Source: a bacterium
GTDB lineage: Bacteria > Bacillota > Clostridia > Lachnospirales > Lachnospiraceae
Assembly (NCBI GenBank): GCA_004562765.1
Contig: SFRL01000008.1
Span: 14,080 to 78,079, forward strand
Direction of reading: 5' to 3'
Length of the DNA stretch: 64,000 bases
Part shown: one piece after another, positions 51,411 to 59,786 of the stretch
Layout of the letters: each line of letters opens with the position of its first letter
Numbering within the stretch: the first letter of the stretch is position 1
The notes under the pieces: model-generated
Databases searched by the model: none
Told to the model about the DNA's origin: nothing
The model's input: only the letters and a program-made list of their open reading frames with translations
Made by a program: the position numbers and the translations under genes

Positions 51411-51854
51411 CTATTCTTTTGTCTGAAACGAAGTCGATTCCATCAGATCCCCATCCGCATAATACTCGGAAACATGGTCTCTAAATTTCTCAAAACATTC
51501 GTAAAACACAGAGATGATCAATTCAAATGTTTCTGCCGCAAAGCTGCCGTCATAATCGTGCGCCAACTGATTTCTTACCCGAAGCATCTGTAACCACTCA
51601 TCATCAAAGATCAATCTATTCGTATACGCCGCCTGAAGCGTATCACGGGGAGAACCAATTGCAAAGTCTGTCACTCCCAGACACTTTACAAGTATATCCT
51701 TCATGACCTTCCACGAAATGTCGAACGTCAGATTAAAATTCTGAACGGTTCCCTCCAGCACAAAATCCGCATCAGGATCAGCATTTTTGCTTTTTTCAAG
51801 ATTTTTTAAGCTCTTACAAAAAGTATTGTAACGATTAATAAATTTGTTTTCCAT
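51411..51854 (-). CDS. HEPN-domain protein (HI0074 family), putative toxin of a HEPN/MNT pair
   Basis: This is a 147-residue all-helical protein of the nucleotidyltransferase substrate-binding (HI0074-like) HEPN group. It holds the motif RNQLAHDY (residues 94-101), which fits the RX4HXY signature of HEPN RNases whose Tyr is AMPylated by the partner MNT protein. That mechanism is established for HepT/MntA and inferred here. The start at 51854 overlaps the MNT gene by 20 nt; the upstream frame extension lies within that gene. Confidence 0.85.
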   Translation of the reverse strand: MENKFINRYNTFCKSLKNLEKSKNADPDADFVLEGTVQNFNLTFDISWKVMKDILVKCLGVTDFAIGSPRDTLQAAYTNRLIFDDEWLQMLRVRNQLAHDYDGSFAAETFELIISVFYECFEKFRDHVSEYYADGDLMESTSFQTKE

Positions 51855-52116
51855 ACTTTTTAATATCCTCCAATAAATACGCATTATGAATCGAATTGTA
51901 ATCAAAAATATCTATCTTCCGCAACGTGTCAATGCTTTCCAGATTCTCCTCAAGCTTTAGAATATCCGGACAATCATACACGACAAAATCAATATCGCTT
52001 GTGGGTGTCGCTGTACCCGTTGCAAAAGAACCAATCAGTGTCAGATGCCGCACATCATTTGCCTTACAGATCTCTGTCACTCGTTGTACCAGCAATTCTA
52101 TACTCATCGTAGACAT
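51835..52116 (-). CDS. MNT-type minimal nucleotidyltransferase, putative antitoxin
   Basis: This is a 93-residue minimal nucleotidyltransferase with the polymerase-beta signature GSFATGTATPTSDIDFVV (catalytic Asp 41 and 43) and a third acidic position in RKIDIFD (Asp 69). In HEPN/MNT systems it neutralises the HEPN toxin by adding AMP to a tyrosine. It is transcribed first from its own promoter and overlaps the HEPN gene. Both genes sit between two tRNA-Glu copies. Confidence 0.87.
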   Translation of the reverse strand: MSTMSIELLVQRVTEICKANDVRHLTLIGSFATGTATPTSDIDFVVYDCPDILKLEENLESIDTLRKIDIFDYNSIHNAYLLEDIKKYGKQIY

Positions 52117-52163
52117 ATGCTACCTCTCTTTCAGATATCCACATTTCAAAACAGTTTTGTATC

Positions 52164-52192
52164 AGTATACCATTTTACTATCTGCTTTTCAA
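52164..52192 (-). promoter_or_regulatory. Predicted promoter for the MNT/HEPN pair
   Basis: Minus strand TTGAAA (52187-52192) and TATACT (52164-52169) with a 17-nt spacer lie just after the copy-2 tRNA terminator. Confidence 0.7.
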
Positions 52193-52199
52193 TTATATC

Positions 52200-52229
52200 A
52201 AAAAAGGACTTCCCTTTCGGGAAATCCTT
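52200..52229 (-). terminator. tRNA-Glu terminator (copy 2)
   Basis: Same stem as copy 1 with one loop-proximal change (A to G at 52219), followed by a U-run on the minus strand. Confidence 0.8.
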
Positions 52230-52232
52230 TAG

Positions 52233-52304
52233 CAGTCCGTACGGGAATCGAACCCGTGTTTCCGCCGTGAGAGGGCGGCGTCTTAACCGCTTGACCAACG
52301 AACC
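52233..52304 (-). tRNA. tRNA-Glu (anticodon CTC), copy 2
   Basis: Identical over all 72 nt to the copy at 51269-51340, with the same cloverleaf and anticodon CTC and no encoded CCA. It has its own promoter. Confidence 0.93.
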
Positions 52305-52311
52305 GTTTATT

Positions 52312-52340
52312 ATACTACCAGACGGTTCGCCGTATGTCAA
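52312..52340 (-). promoter_or_regulatory. tRNA-Glu promoter (copy 2)
   Basis: Minus strand TTGACA (52335-52340) and TAGTAT (52312-52317) with a 17-nt spacer. The spacer sequence differs from copy 1. Confidence 0.8.
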
Positions 52341-52393
52341 GAGCTTTTCTGAAATTTTTTCTTTTTTCTGAAAAAAGCGACAATTTCAGATTT

Positions 52394-53410
52394 TTACTCC
52401 TCATATCCGTTCGGATTATTCTTCTGCCATCTCCAGGAGTCTGCACACATCTCACGGATGCCGTATTTTGCCTCCCAGCCAAGCTCCTGTTTTGCCTTGG
52501 ACGGATCACAGTAGCAGGTAGCAATATCTCCGGGACGGCGATCCTTGATCACATAAGGGATCTTGATATCGTTGGCAGCCTCAAAGTTCTTCACAATGTC
52601 AAGCACGCTGTAACCGTGTCCGGTACCGAGGTTGTAAATGCAGAGTCCGGCTTTCTCCTCGATCTTCTTTAACGCCTTCACGTGACCAAGCGCAAGGTCT
52701 ACCACATGGATATAGTCGCGCACGCCGGTTCCGTCCGGTGTATCATAGTCATCTCCGAATACGCCCAGCTGCTCCAGCTTGCCCACAGCGACCTGTGTAA
52801 TGTAAGGCATCAGGTTATTCGGAATACCGTTCGGGTTCTCTCCCATCGTTCCGCTGGGATGCGCACCGATCGGGTTGAAATAGCGAAGCAGGATCACATT
52901 CCACTCGGGATCAGCCTTCTGCATATCGGATAAGATCTGCTCCAACATGGATTTTGTCCAGCCGTAAGGATTCGTGCACTGTCCCTTCGGGCAGTTCTCG
53001 GTGATCGGGATCTCTGCCGGATCACCGTATACCGTCGCTGAAGAAGAAAAGATAATGTTCTTGCAGCCATTCTGTCTCATCACATCCACAAGTGTCAACG
53101 TTCCGGCAATGTTGTTCTCATAATACTCCCAGGGCTTTGACACAGACTCACCCACTGCTTTCAAGCCTGCAAAATGGATGCAGCTCTCAATGGTCTCCTT
53201 TTTGAAAATATCGTTTAATAATTCACGGTCTAAAATGTCGCCTTTGTAAAAGGTGACCTTCTTTCCGGTCAGCGCCTCCACGCGCTCTAAGGATTTTTCA
53301 CTGGAATTGGACAGATTATCCAGAACGACTACCTCATACCCTGCATCCAGGAGTTCCACGCAAGTATGACTTCCGATATAACCCGCTCCGCCTGTTACTA
53401 AAATTGCCAT
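52394..53410 (-). CDS. galE: UDP-glucose 4-epimerase
   Basis: This is a 338-residue extended SDR that interconverts UDP-glucose and UDP-galactose. The NAD-binding motif LVTGGAGYIGSHTCVELL opens the protein. The catalytic Ser lies in IIFSSSATVYG and the Tyr/Lys in NPYGWTKSMLEQ. The ATG at 53410 has an AAAGGTGGT site; an upstream GTG is part of that site. It is divergent from an AraC-type regulator; the ~209 nt between them hold both start regions but no strong consensus promoter for galE was seen. Confidence 0.96.
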   Translation of the reverse strand: MAILVTGGAGYIGSHTCVELLDAGYEVVVLDNLSNSSEKSLERVEALTGKKVTFYKGDILDRELLNDIFKKETIESCIHFAGLKAVGESVSKPWEYYENNIAGTLTLVDVMRQNGCKNIIFSSSATVYGDPAEIPITENCPKGQCTNPYGWTKSMLEQILSDMQKADPEWNVILLRYFNPIGAHPSGTMGENPNGIPNNLMPYITQVAVGKLEQLGVFGDDYDTPDGTGVRDYIHVVDLALGHVKALKKIEEKAGLCIYNLGTGHGYSVLDIVKNFEAANDIKIPYVIKDRRPGDIATCYCDPSKAKQELGWEAKYGIREMCADSWRWQKNNPNGYEE

Positions 53411-53619
53411 GATCGTTACCACCTTTCGTTGTTTATATGATTGTTCGTTACATCTGTTTCTCTATTGATAAGTCTACCTCTTTTTTTCGTTTTTTCCAGA
53501 AAAAAATGTATGCGGAACATAGAAAAATGTTGCATGAGCATGTATAATAAAAGAAAATGATATTTCATGCAACCCGGTGTGATTTCTGACACGACCGGAA
53601 AATACCATAAGGGAGACAG

Positions 53620-54474
53620 ATGATGAATTATAAAAATTCCTACAAAGCCACAAAAAAGGAACTGGTATCCCTCTCCGTCTATAACGTGGGATACCAGAAA
53701 TGCGATTCCCTCTACCAGTGGGGACCGGGTGTGCGGGATCACTATCTGATCCATTACGTCATCTCCGGCTGCGGCTATTACGAGTCAAAAAACGAAAAAT
53801 ATGAGCTGCATGCAGGCGATGCCTTTTTGGTCTACCCGAACCAGGAAGTCACTTATTACGCAGATGTGTCTGACCCGTGGGAGTACGCCTGGGTCGGCTT
53901 TAACGGCAGCGACGCGCTCTCCATCTTAAATGCTACCGATTTCACAAAGGAGCAGCCCTATATCACCGCCGCGCCTTTTGGCGATAAGATTTTACACCAG
54001 CTTCTCTGTATTTACGAAGTACGCGGCAATGAATTTGAACAGGCAGTGGAGATGACCGGACGACTGTACACGGCGCTGGCGCTGTTCATGCAGGGGGCAA
54101 CCAAAAAACCTCCGCAGACATCCTATTCCGGATATGTGCAAAAAGCAATTGCCTACATCTCCGCCAATTATTCCTATCCGATCACGGTGGAGGATATCGC
54201 AGATTATGTGGGTTTGAGCCGCAGTCATCTGTTCCGCTCCTTTGAAAAGGTATTGGAAAAATCGCCCAAGGAATATCTGACGGCTTTCCGCATCAAGCAG
54301 GCGTGCAATCTGTTAGAAAATTCCGATCTGTCCGTCACTGCCATTGCAAATTCTGTGGGTTTTGAGAATAACCTGTATTTTTCCAAAGCATTTCACAAGG
54401 TGAAAGGCATGTCACCGAAAAATTACCGTTTATCAGCCCGTTCCGGAAAAACAGATCCAGATGCCCATGCATAA
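53620..54474 (+). CDS. AraC-family transcriptional regulator
   Basis: This is a 284-residue regulator. The N-terminal cupin-like sensor domain (about 20-110; HYVISGCGYYESKNEKYELHAGDAFLVYPNQ) is followed by a C-terminal double helix-turn-helix (about 170-275; YPITVEDIADYVGLSRSHLFR and FENNLYFSKAFHKVKGMSPKNYR). Such proteins usually sense sugars. No transporter or glycosidase lies beside it, so the target is unknown; galE is the divergent neighbour. A GGGAG ribosome site precedes the ATG. Confidence 0.93.
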   Translation: MMNYKNSYKATKKELVSLSVYNVGYQKCDSLYQWGPGVRDHYLIHYVISGCGYYESKNEKYELHAGDAFLVYPNQEVTYYADVSDPWEYAWVGFNGSDALSILNATDFTKEQPYITAAPFGDKILHQLLCIYEVRGNEFEQAVEMTGRLYTALALFMQGATKKPPQTSYSGYVQKAIAYISANYSYPITVEDIADYVGLSRSHLFRSFEKVLEKSPKEYLTAFRIKQACNLLENSDLSVTAIANSVGFENNLYFSKAFHKVKGMSPKNYRLSARSGKTDPDAHA

Positions 54475-54479
54475 CAAAA

Positions 54480-54506
54480 GGGAGTATCACTCACTGTGAT
54501 ACTCCC
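54480..54506. terminator. Bidirectional terminator between araC and rplT
   Basis: A perfect 11-bp stem pairs 54480-54490 (GGGAGTATCAC) with 54496-54506 around a 5-nt loop. A UUUU tract follows on the minus strand. It lies between convergent genes. Confidence 0.85.
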
Positions 54507-54522
54507 TGATCATTTTCTCAGA

Positions 54523-54879
54523 TTAAGCTAATTTTGCCTTAGCTACCTCAGCTAATGCTGCAAATCCCTCTGCATCATTCACTGCAAGCTCTGCTAACAT
54601 CTTACGGTTCATGTCAACACCTGCTAACTTTAAGCCGTGCATCATTCTGCTGTAAGATAAACCGTTCATGCGGGCTGCTGCGTTGATACGAGCGATCCAT
54701 AACTGACGGAACTGTCTCTTCTTCTGCTTACGTCCTGCATAAGAGCTGGTCAGTGCTCTCATTACGGACTGCTTAGCGATACGATACTGCTTAGAGCGCG
54801 CTCCTCTGTATCCCTTTGCCAACTTTAAGGTACGATTATGTTTCTTCTTAGCGTTTAAACCACCTTTAACTCTTGCCAT
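54523..54879 (-). CDS. rplT: 50S ribosomal protein L20
   Basis: This is the 118-residue L20, essential for early 50S assembly. It has the typical basic start MARVKGGLNAKKKHNRTLKLAKGYRGARSK-type region and LWIARINAAARMNGLSYS. In Firmicutes L20 also represses the infC-rpmI-rplT operon by binding the leader. Last gene of that operon. Confidence 0.97.
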   Translation of the reverse strand: MARVKGGLNAKKKHNRTLKLAKGYRGARSKQYRIAKQSVMRALTSSYAGRKQKKRQFRQLWIARINAAARMNGLSYSRMMHGLKLAGVDMNRKMLAELAVNDAEGFAALAEVAKAKLA

Positions 54880-54904
54880 TTCTTATTTCCTCCTTCACAC
54901 GATC

Positions 54905-55102
54905 TTACAGATAAGGTAAGATTTTCTTCATTGTCTTTACATTTGTTGCGTCTGTCATAGCAGCCTGTCTTAAGTTTCTCTTACGCTTTGTGCTCTTCTT
55001 GGTTAAGATATGGCTCTTGTAAGCTTTATTTCTCTTTAATTTTCCGGTTCCGGTTTTTGTAAAGCGCTTTGCAGCAGCTCTTTTTGTTTTGATCTTAGGC
55101 AT
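54905..55102 (-). CDS. rpmI: 50S ribosomal protein L35
   Basis: This is a 65-residue basic ribosomal protein: MPKIKTKRAAAKRFTKTGTG at the start and a Lys/Arg-rich body ending KKILPYL. The ATG at 55102 is used; a longer frame reaches into infC but has no homology. Second gene of infC-rpmI-rplT. Confidence 0.96.
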   Translation of the reverse strand: MPKIKTKRAAAKRFTKTGTGKLKRNKAYKSHILTKKSTKRKRNLRQAAMTDATNVKTMKKILPYL

Positions 55103-55130
55103 AATAAATTCCTCCTTTAAAATGTTCTTC

Positions 55131-55637
55131 TTATTTTTTCTCTCCAAGCACCATAGCAAGGCTTCTGCCCTCCTGCTTCGGTGCTTTCTCTACAACTGCG
55201 ATATCAGCCATCTGCTCTGCAATGTCGTCCAAAATGTGACGGCTCTGCTGCATGTGTGCCATCTCTCTGCCGCGGAAACGCAGGGTGATCTTCACCTTGT
55301 TGCCCTTTCCGATAAACTTTCTGGCAGCACTGATCTTTGTATTCAGATCATTGGAATCAATATTGGGAGAAAGACGTACTTCCTTCAGCTCCACCGTTTT
55401 CTGCTTCTTACGGGCATCCTTTTCCTTGCGGGCAAGCTCGTAACGATATTTTCCGTAATCTACGATCTTACATACCGGCGGTTTTGCTGTGGGCGCGATC
55501 TTCACCAGATCTAACTCCGCCTCCTCTGCCAGCCGCATTGCCTCCTTGATCGGCATAACGCCTAACTGATCTCCGTTTTCTCCAATCACACGAACCTCTT
55601 TGTCTCTGATCTGTTCGTTAATCATTAATTCGCTAAT
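55131..55637 (-). CDS. infC: Translation initiation factor IF-3, with probable AUU start
   Basis: IF-3 keeps ribosomal subunits apart and proofreads initiation codons. The conserved body begins MINEQIRDKEVRVIGENGDQ. I place the start at an ATT (55637), because a strong GGAGGTG ribosome site is 9 nt upstream of it but 21 nt from the internal ATG (55625), and because the resulting N-terminus (I-S-E-L-M-I) aligns with Bacillus IF-3. An AUU start is the classic means of infC self-control. The protein is 168 residues. The leader has an attenuator. Confidence 0.9.
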   Translation of the reverse strand: MSELMINEQIRDKEVRVIGENGDQLGVMPIKEAMRLAEEAELDLVKIAPTAKPPVCKIVDYGKYRYELARKEKDARKKQKTVELKEVRLSPNIDSNDLNTKISAARKFIGKGNKVKITLRFRGREMAHMQQSRHILDDIAEQMADIAVVEKAPKQEGRSLAMVLGEKK

Positions 55638-55870
55638 GACACCACACCTCCATTTTTAATATAGAATCTGACTCATACAACAGTTTTTCAAACAGCATCT
55701 GACAAGCCTGCAAGCAAAAAAATAATGGATGCAATCTGCATCCACTTATCACATTCGTCTCAAGCGATCTGACAGAAAAACACTGCCAAAACCGTCATTG
55801 AACACTTATGAACCCGAGTCACGCGCTTGTGCTAAGGTGAGAGTGGATACTCTACTTGCTGTTTTCAACT
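55638..55870 (-). promoter_or_regulatory. infC leader, candidate L20-responsive attenuator region
   Basis: About 230 nt of non-coding leader precede infC, ending in the ribosome site. It holds several possible stems upstream of an intrinsic terminator, the architecture of the L20 autoregulatory leader in Firmicutes. I did not compute the fold or match it to a covariance model. No coding frame was seen between 55638 and 55982. Confidence 0.6.
55716..55743 (-). terminator. Intrinsic terminator within the infC leader
   Basis: On the minus strand GGATGCA and TGCATCC form a 7-bp stem with a 3-nt loop, followed by AUUAUUUUUUU. It lies ~80 nt upstream of infC, so it is an attenuator rather than an operon end. 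Confidence 0.82.
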
Positions 55871-55875
55871 CATTT

Positions 55876-55904
55876 AACATAACACATCATATTACCTGCG
55901 TCAA
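55876..55904 (-). promoter_or_regulatory. Predicted sigma-A promoter for infC-rpmI-rplT
   Basis: Minus strand TTGACG (55899-55904) and TATGTT (55876-55881) are 17 nt apart, upstream of the attenuated leader. Confidence 0.65.
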
Positions 55905-55982
55905 GTATTTTTTGTTTTATTTTTTTCAAAAATATGTTACCCTTATCTATGTCTGAAAATCATTTTACCGGGAGGTTATTAT

Positions 55983-56837
55983 ATGGATACACGTATTATA
56001 GATCTACATGTACACTCTAACGCGTCTGACGGCACATTGACACCGACGGAACTGGTGGCGGAGGCAAAACGCGCTGGGCTTAGTGCCTTTGCACTGACCG
56101 ACCACGACACCACAGATGGTATCTCCGAAGCGGCTGAGGCAGCGAAAGTTGCTGACATCGAGCTGATCCCCGGCGTGGAGCTGTCCACCGAATACGAAGG
56201 AACAGAAGTTCATGTCGTCGGGCTCTATATTGATATCGAAAACTCTGCCCTGCAAAAGCAGATGGCGGATTTTCGTCAGTCCCGTGACAACCGCAATGTC
56301 TATATGCTGGAAAAGCTGCGTGCCGAAGGCTTTGATATCACACAGGAAGCACTGGAGACATGCTTTCCGGACGCCGTCATCACCCGCGCACACATCGCAC
56401 GGTATCTGCTGGATAAGGGATATATTCCCGACATGAAGACCGCCTTTTCAGAATATATCGGTGACGGCTGCCGCTGCTATGTCGGCCGTCCGAAGGTCAC
56501 ACCGATGGATGCCGTTGACTACATCTTAGCCGCAGGCGGCACACCTGTGCTTGCCCATCCGGTCATGTACCACATGGAGCGCCCGCAGCTTCTGCGCATG
56601 ATCCGCGAGATGAAGGCACACGGTCTGGTCGGCATCGAAGCCATCTACTCTGAAAACACACCTGCTGACGAGCAGATCTACAAAACGCTCGCCCGCGAGG
56701 AAGAACTGCTCATCACCGGCGGTTCGGATTTTCACGGCACAAACAAGCCCGACATCCGCCTCGGCACCGGACGCGGAAAACTGTATATTCCTTATTCGAT
56801 CTTAGAAAAGATCAAAGAAGTACGAATCGCTCGATGA
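55983..56837 (+). CDS. PHP-domain phosphoesterase (RNase AM/YciV-like)
   Basis: This is a 284-residue PHP metalloenzyme. Metal-site motifs are LHVHSNASDGTLTP, ALTDHDTTDG, IPGVELSTEYEG and the C-terminal GGSDFHG. The family includes 3',5'-nucleotide bisphosphate phosphatases and 5'-3' exoribonucleases of the YciV type; the substrate here is inferred. The ATG at 55983 has a GGGAGGTTATT site. The 3' end overlaps the convergent HAD gene by 26 nt. Confidence 0.9.
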   Translation: MDTRIIDLHVHSNASDGTLTPTELVAEAKRAGLSAFALTDHDTTDGISEAAEAAKVADIELIPGVELSTEYEGTEVHVVGLYIDIENSALQKQMADFRQSRDNRNVYMLEKLRAEGFDITQEALETCFPDAVITRAHIARYLLDKGYIPDMKTAFSEYIGDGCRCYVGRPKVTPMDAVDYILAAGGTPVLAHPVMYHMERPQLLRMIREMKAHGLVGIEAIYSENTPADEQIYKTLAREEELLITGGSDFHGTNKPDIRLGTGRGKLYIPYSILEKIKEVRIAR

Positions 56838-57624
56838 CCTCCGCGATCGCATCCTCATTATTATTGCTGACTGTCATATAATCGGCAGCTTCCTTTGCGG
56901 CAGGATTGGCATTGCTCACTGCAACGCCGATCCCTGCCGCTTTTATCATCTCAATGTCGTTCGTCTCATCACCCACCGCGATGGTATCTACGATGTCCAC
57001 TCCGAGTTGTCCTGCCAGGAACTCGATTCCGCTCTGCTTGGAGATTCCCTCCGGTACGACCTCTAAATACTGCGGGCAGGAAAACATCATCCTGCATTTT
57101 CCCTTTGCCCAATGCTCATGCTCCACGCGAAAACGCTCCAGTCTGGATTGATCGTGAATGTCTATGACAATTGCCTTATTGGGCTCTCTGGTCAGATATT
57201 CCAGAACATCCGCACGGGGACACGCTTTCAGGTTTGTGCGACTCGCATACCACTCCATTTCCTCAGTGGCTGCCTTTGTCAGTATTTCACCGTTCTGATA
57301 GGTGTGGACGTAAAGTCCGGCCTCATCTGCCAGAGCAAACAGTTCTCGAATCGTCTGCATATCCATCTGCCGGCTGAACAAAACCTTCTTTCGATAGCAA
57401 TCGTAAACATGTCCGCCGTTATAGGACACGATATAACATCCTTCACCGTTCAGCCCCAGTGAATCACTGACCATCTTCGCACTCTCGAAGGGTCTGCCCG
57501 TTGCGATCACGAACGAGTGACCTGCCTTCGTTGCCCGGTCGATCGCAGCACGGTTTCCCTCGGAGATCGACTTGTCACTGCAGAGCAGTGTCCCGTCCAG
57601 ATCTGAAAAAACTATCTTACTCAT
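56812..57624 (-). CDS. Cof-type HAD-IIB family phosphatase
   Basis: This is a 270-residue HAD hydrolase with motif I FSDLDGTLLCS, motif II VIATGR and motif IV AVGDETNDIEMIKAAGIGVAVSNA. A large IIB cap domain lies between residues ~85 and ~190. These enzymes dephosphorylate sugar phosphates, flavin precursors or other small metabolites; the substrate cannot be told. Confidence 0.92.
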   Translation of the reverse strand: MSKIVFSDLDGTLLCSDKSISEGNRAAIDRATKAGHSFVIATGRPFESAKMVSDSLGLNGEGCYIVSYNGGHVYDCYRKKVLFSRQMDMQTIRELFALADEAGLYVHTYQNGEILTKAATEEMEWYASRTNLKACPRADVLEYLTREPNKAIVIDIHDQSRLERFRVEHEHWAKGKCRMMFSCPQYLEVVPEGISKQSGIEFLAGQLGVDIVDTIAVGDETNDIEMIKAAGIGVAVSNANPAAKEAADYMTVSNNNEDAIAEVIERFVLL

Positions 57625-57635
57625 CTTCCTCTTTC

Positions 57636-59777
57636 CTATTCCTCAGTATTTTGCGGCTCCGCAGGAATGAACACACGGTCCTTATACCGATTTTCTTCTT
57701 TGGGAACGGCATGAACTGCCTCCTCACAAAACTGAAGCTGAGAATTCACTAAAACCTTTCCCCGTTTATCCTGCTTCACGTAAGTACCATCTGCCGTCAG
57801 CAGATGCGCCTTTGTGTTATCCTCCAATTCCACCTGCAAAATATGCCGAACCTTCTTCTGAAGCTTTGAATCCAGCACCGGAAAGATGATCTCCACGCGG
57901 CGGTCCAGATTTCTCGGCATCCAGTCCGCACTTCCCATGTACATTTCCTCATTACCGTTATTATAAAAATAAAAGATACGGCTGTGCTCCAGGAAATTTC
58001 CAACGATGGAGCGCACGCGGATATTTTCACTCACACCGGGAATCCCCACCTTCAGACAGCAGATCCCTCGCACGATCAGATCGATCTGCACCCCGGCAGC
58101 CGATGCCTCGTAGAGTGCAGCGATGATCTCCTGATCACAAAGAGAATTCATCTTCGCCTCGATACGTGCCTCCTTGCCGTCAAGAGCATGTCTTGTCTCA
58201 CGGCGGATCAATTTTAAAAATTTATTTCTCAGCCAGATCGGTGCCACTACCAGATGATTCCAGCTAAGCGGCTCCGAGTATCCGGAAAGCATATTAAATA
58301 CCGCTGTCGCATCCTCACCGATCGCCTCTGAGCAGGTAAAGATTCCGCAGTCTGTGTAGAGCTTTGCCGTGGAATCATTATAGTTTCCGGTTCCGAGATG
58401 AACATATCGGCGAATGCCGTCCTCTTCCTTTCGAACAACCAGAGCGATCTTGCTGTGGGTCTTTAAGCCCACCAGACCATAGATGACATGGCAGCCTGCT
58501 TTCTCCAGCTTTTTTGCCCAGACGATGTTGTTTTCCTCATCAAAACGCGCCTTCAGCTCGACAAGTACCGTCACCTGTTTGCCGTTCTCTGCCGCCTGTG
58601 CCAGAGATGCAATGATCGGCGAATTTCCGCTGACACGGTACAATGTCTGCTTGATCGCCAGAACATCCGGATCATTCGCCGCCTGACGGATAAAGTCAAC
58701 CACCGGCTGGAATGTCTGGTACGGATGATGCAGCAGAATATCGCCCTTTTTGATCGCCTCAAAAATGTTACTCTCACCGATCAGTTCAGGCACCGGCTGC
58801 GGCTGATAAGGTACGTAACGCAGTTCATCCTTACCTTCCAGTCCGTACAGCTTCATGAGGAAGGTCAGATCCAGCGGTCCGTTGATCTTGAACACGTCCT
58901 CGCCTGCCGTGTCAAGTTCATTTTTTAAGATCGACAGCAGTTCCTTATCAATACCGTCATCCACTTCCAGGCGGATCACCTCGCCCCACTGACGTTTCTT
59001 TAACTGCTTCTCGATCTCCTTTAAGAGATCGTTCGCCTCATCCTCGTCGATGGGAAGATCCGCATTTCGCATGATCCGGTAAGGGCTCGTGCAGAGCACC
59101 TGATAATTGGAAAACAGCCTGCCGATATTGTGCATGATAAGCTGTTCCAGAAGGATAAACGCATACTCGTTTTCTCCCTCCGTCGGAAGGGGAACGAGAC
59201 GCGGCAGTACACTCGGCACCTGCACGGTGGCAAATACATTTTCCTCCTCCTTTTGGATCAGCGCTGCAATATTCAATGTCTTATTTCGGATAAGCGGAAA
59301 CGGTCTTGACGCATCCACAGCCATCGGAGTCAACACCGGATAGACGACCTCGTCAAAATAACGTTCTGCGGACTTCTGCTGTGCTTCCGTCAGATGTTCC
59401 ATGTTGTCATACACACAGATGCCCTGGGTTTTCAGCATCGGAAGCAGCGAGCGATTATAAGTCGAGTACTGGATCTCCACCAGTTCCCTTGTTGCCTGAT
59501 TGATCTTTTCCAGCTGCTGAGTTGCCGTCAACCCTGCAATGTCTGCCTTTTTATACTTGGCATGCACCATATCCTTCAGGGAGGCAACACGCACCATGAA
59601 AAACTCATCCAGATTTGACGACGTAATGCTGACAAACTTTGTGCGCTCCAAAAGCGGGATGGACTTATCCCGCGCCTCACTCAGCACACGGTGGTCGAAC
59701 TTCAGCCAGCTCAGCTCGCGGTTTTCATAATATTTTGCATTTGCATAATCAATTGTTTTCTCTTTTTCCATATGCAC
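57636..59777 (-). CDS. ppk1: Polyphosphate kinase 1
   Basis: This is a 713-residue enzyme that reversibly builds polyphosphate from ATP. Landmarks are the N-terminal NRELSWLKFDHRVL and ITSSNLDEFFMVRVA and the phosphohistidine region GLKTHSKIALVVRKE, with C-terminal PLD-like domains. The start is at 59777 or at an ATG two codons later. It lies 9 nt after a Ppx/GppA-HD gene, a common pairing for polyphosphate turnover. Confidence 0.96.
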   Translation of the reverse strand: MHMEKEKTIDYANAKYYENRELSWLKFDHRVLSEARDKSIPLLERTKFVSITSSNLDEFFMVRVASLKDMVHAKYKKADIAGLTATQQLEKINQATRELVEIQYSTYNRSLLPMLKTQGICVYDNMEHLTEAQQKSAERYFDEVVYPVLTPMAVDASRPFPLIRNKTLNIAALIQKEEENVFATVQVPSVLPRLVPLPTEGENEYAFILLEQLIMHNIGRLFSNYQVLCTSPYRIMRNADLPIDEDEANDLLKEIEKQLKKRQWGEVIRLEVDDGIDKELLSILKNELDTAGEDVFKINGPLDLTFLMKLYGLEGKDELRYVPYQPQPVPELIGESNIFEAIKKGDILLHHPYQTFQPVVDFIRQAANDPDVLAIKQTLYRVSGNSPIIASLAQAAENGKQVTVLVELKARFDEENNIVWAKKLEKAGCHVIYGLVGLKTHSKIALVVRKEEDGIRRYVHLGTGNYNDSTAKLYTDCGIFTCSEAIGEDATAVFNMLSGYSEPLSWNHLVVAPIWLRNKFLKLIRRETRHALDGKEARIEAKMNSLCDQEIIAALYEASAAGVQIDLIVRGICCLKVGIPGVSENIRVRSIVGNFLEHSRIFYFYNNGNEEMYMGSADWMPRNLDRRVEIIFPVLDSKLQKKVRHILQVELEDNTKAHLLTADGTYVKQDKRGKVLVNSQLQFCEEAVHAVPKEENRYKDRVFIPAEPQNTEE

Positions 59778-59786
59778 CCCACCATA

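Larger units (their letters stand above)
52199..52305. repeat. 107-bp direct repeat, copy 2 (tRNA-Glu plus terminator)
   Basis: Second copy of the 51235-51341 segment, in the same orientation and 964 bp away. Recombination between them would delete the HEPN/MNT pair and leave one tRNA. Confidence 0.9.

Noticed and set aside
51235..52305. Integrase-type genomic island with att sites
   Set aside because: No integrase gene is present, and the repeats cover the whole tRNA and terminator rather than a short 3' att core, so only a weaker duplication/insertion claim is made.
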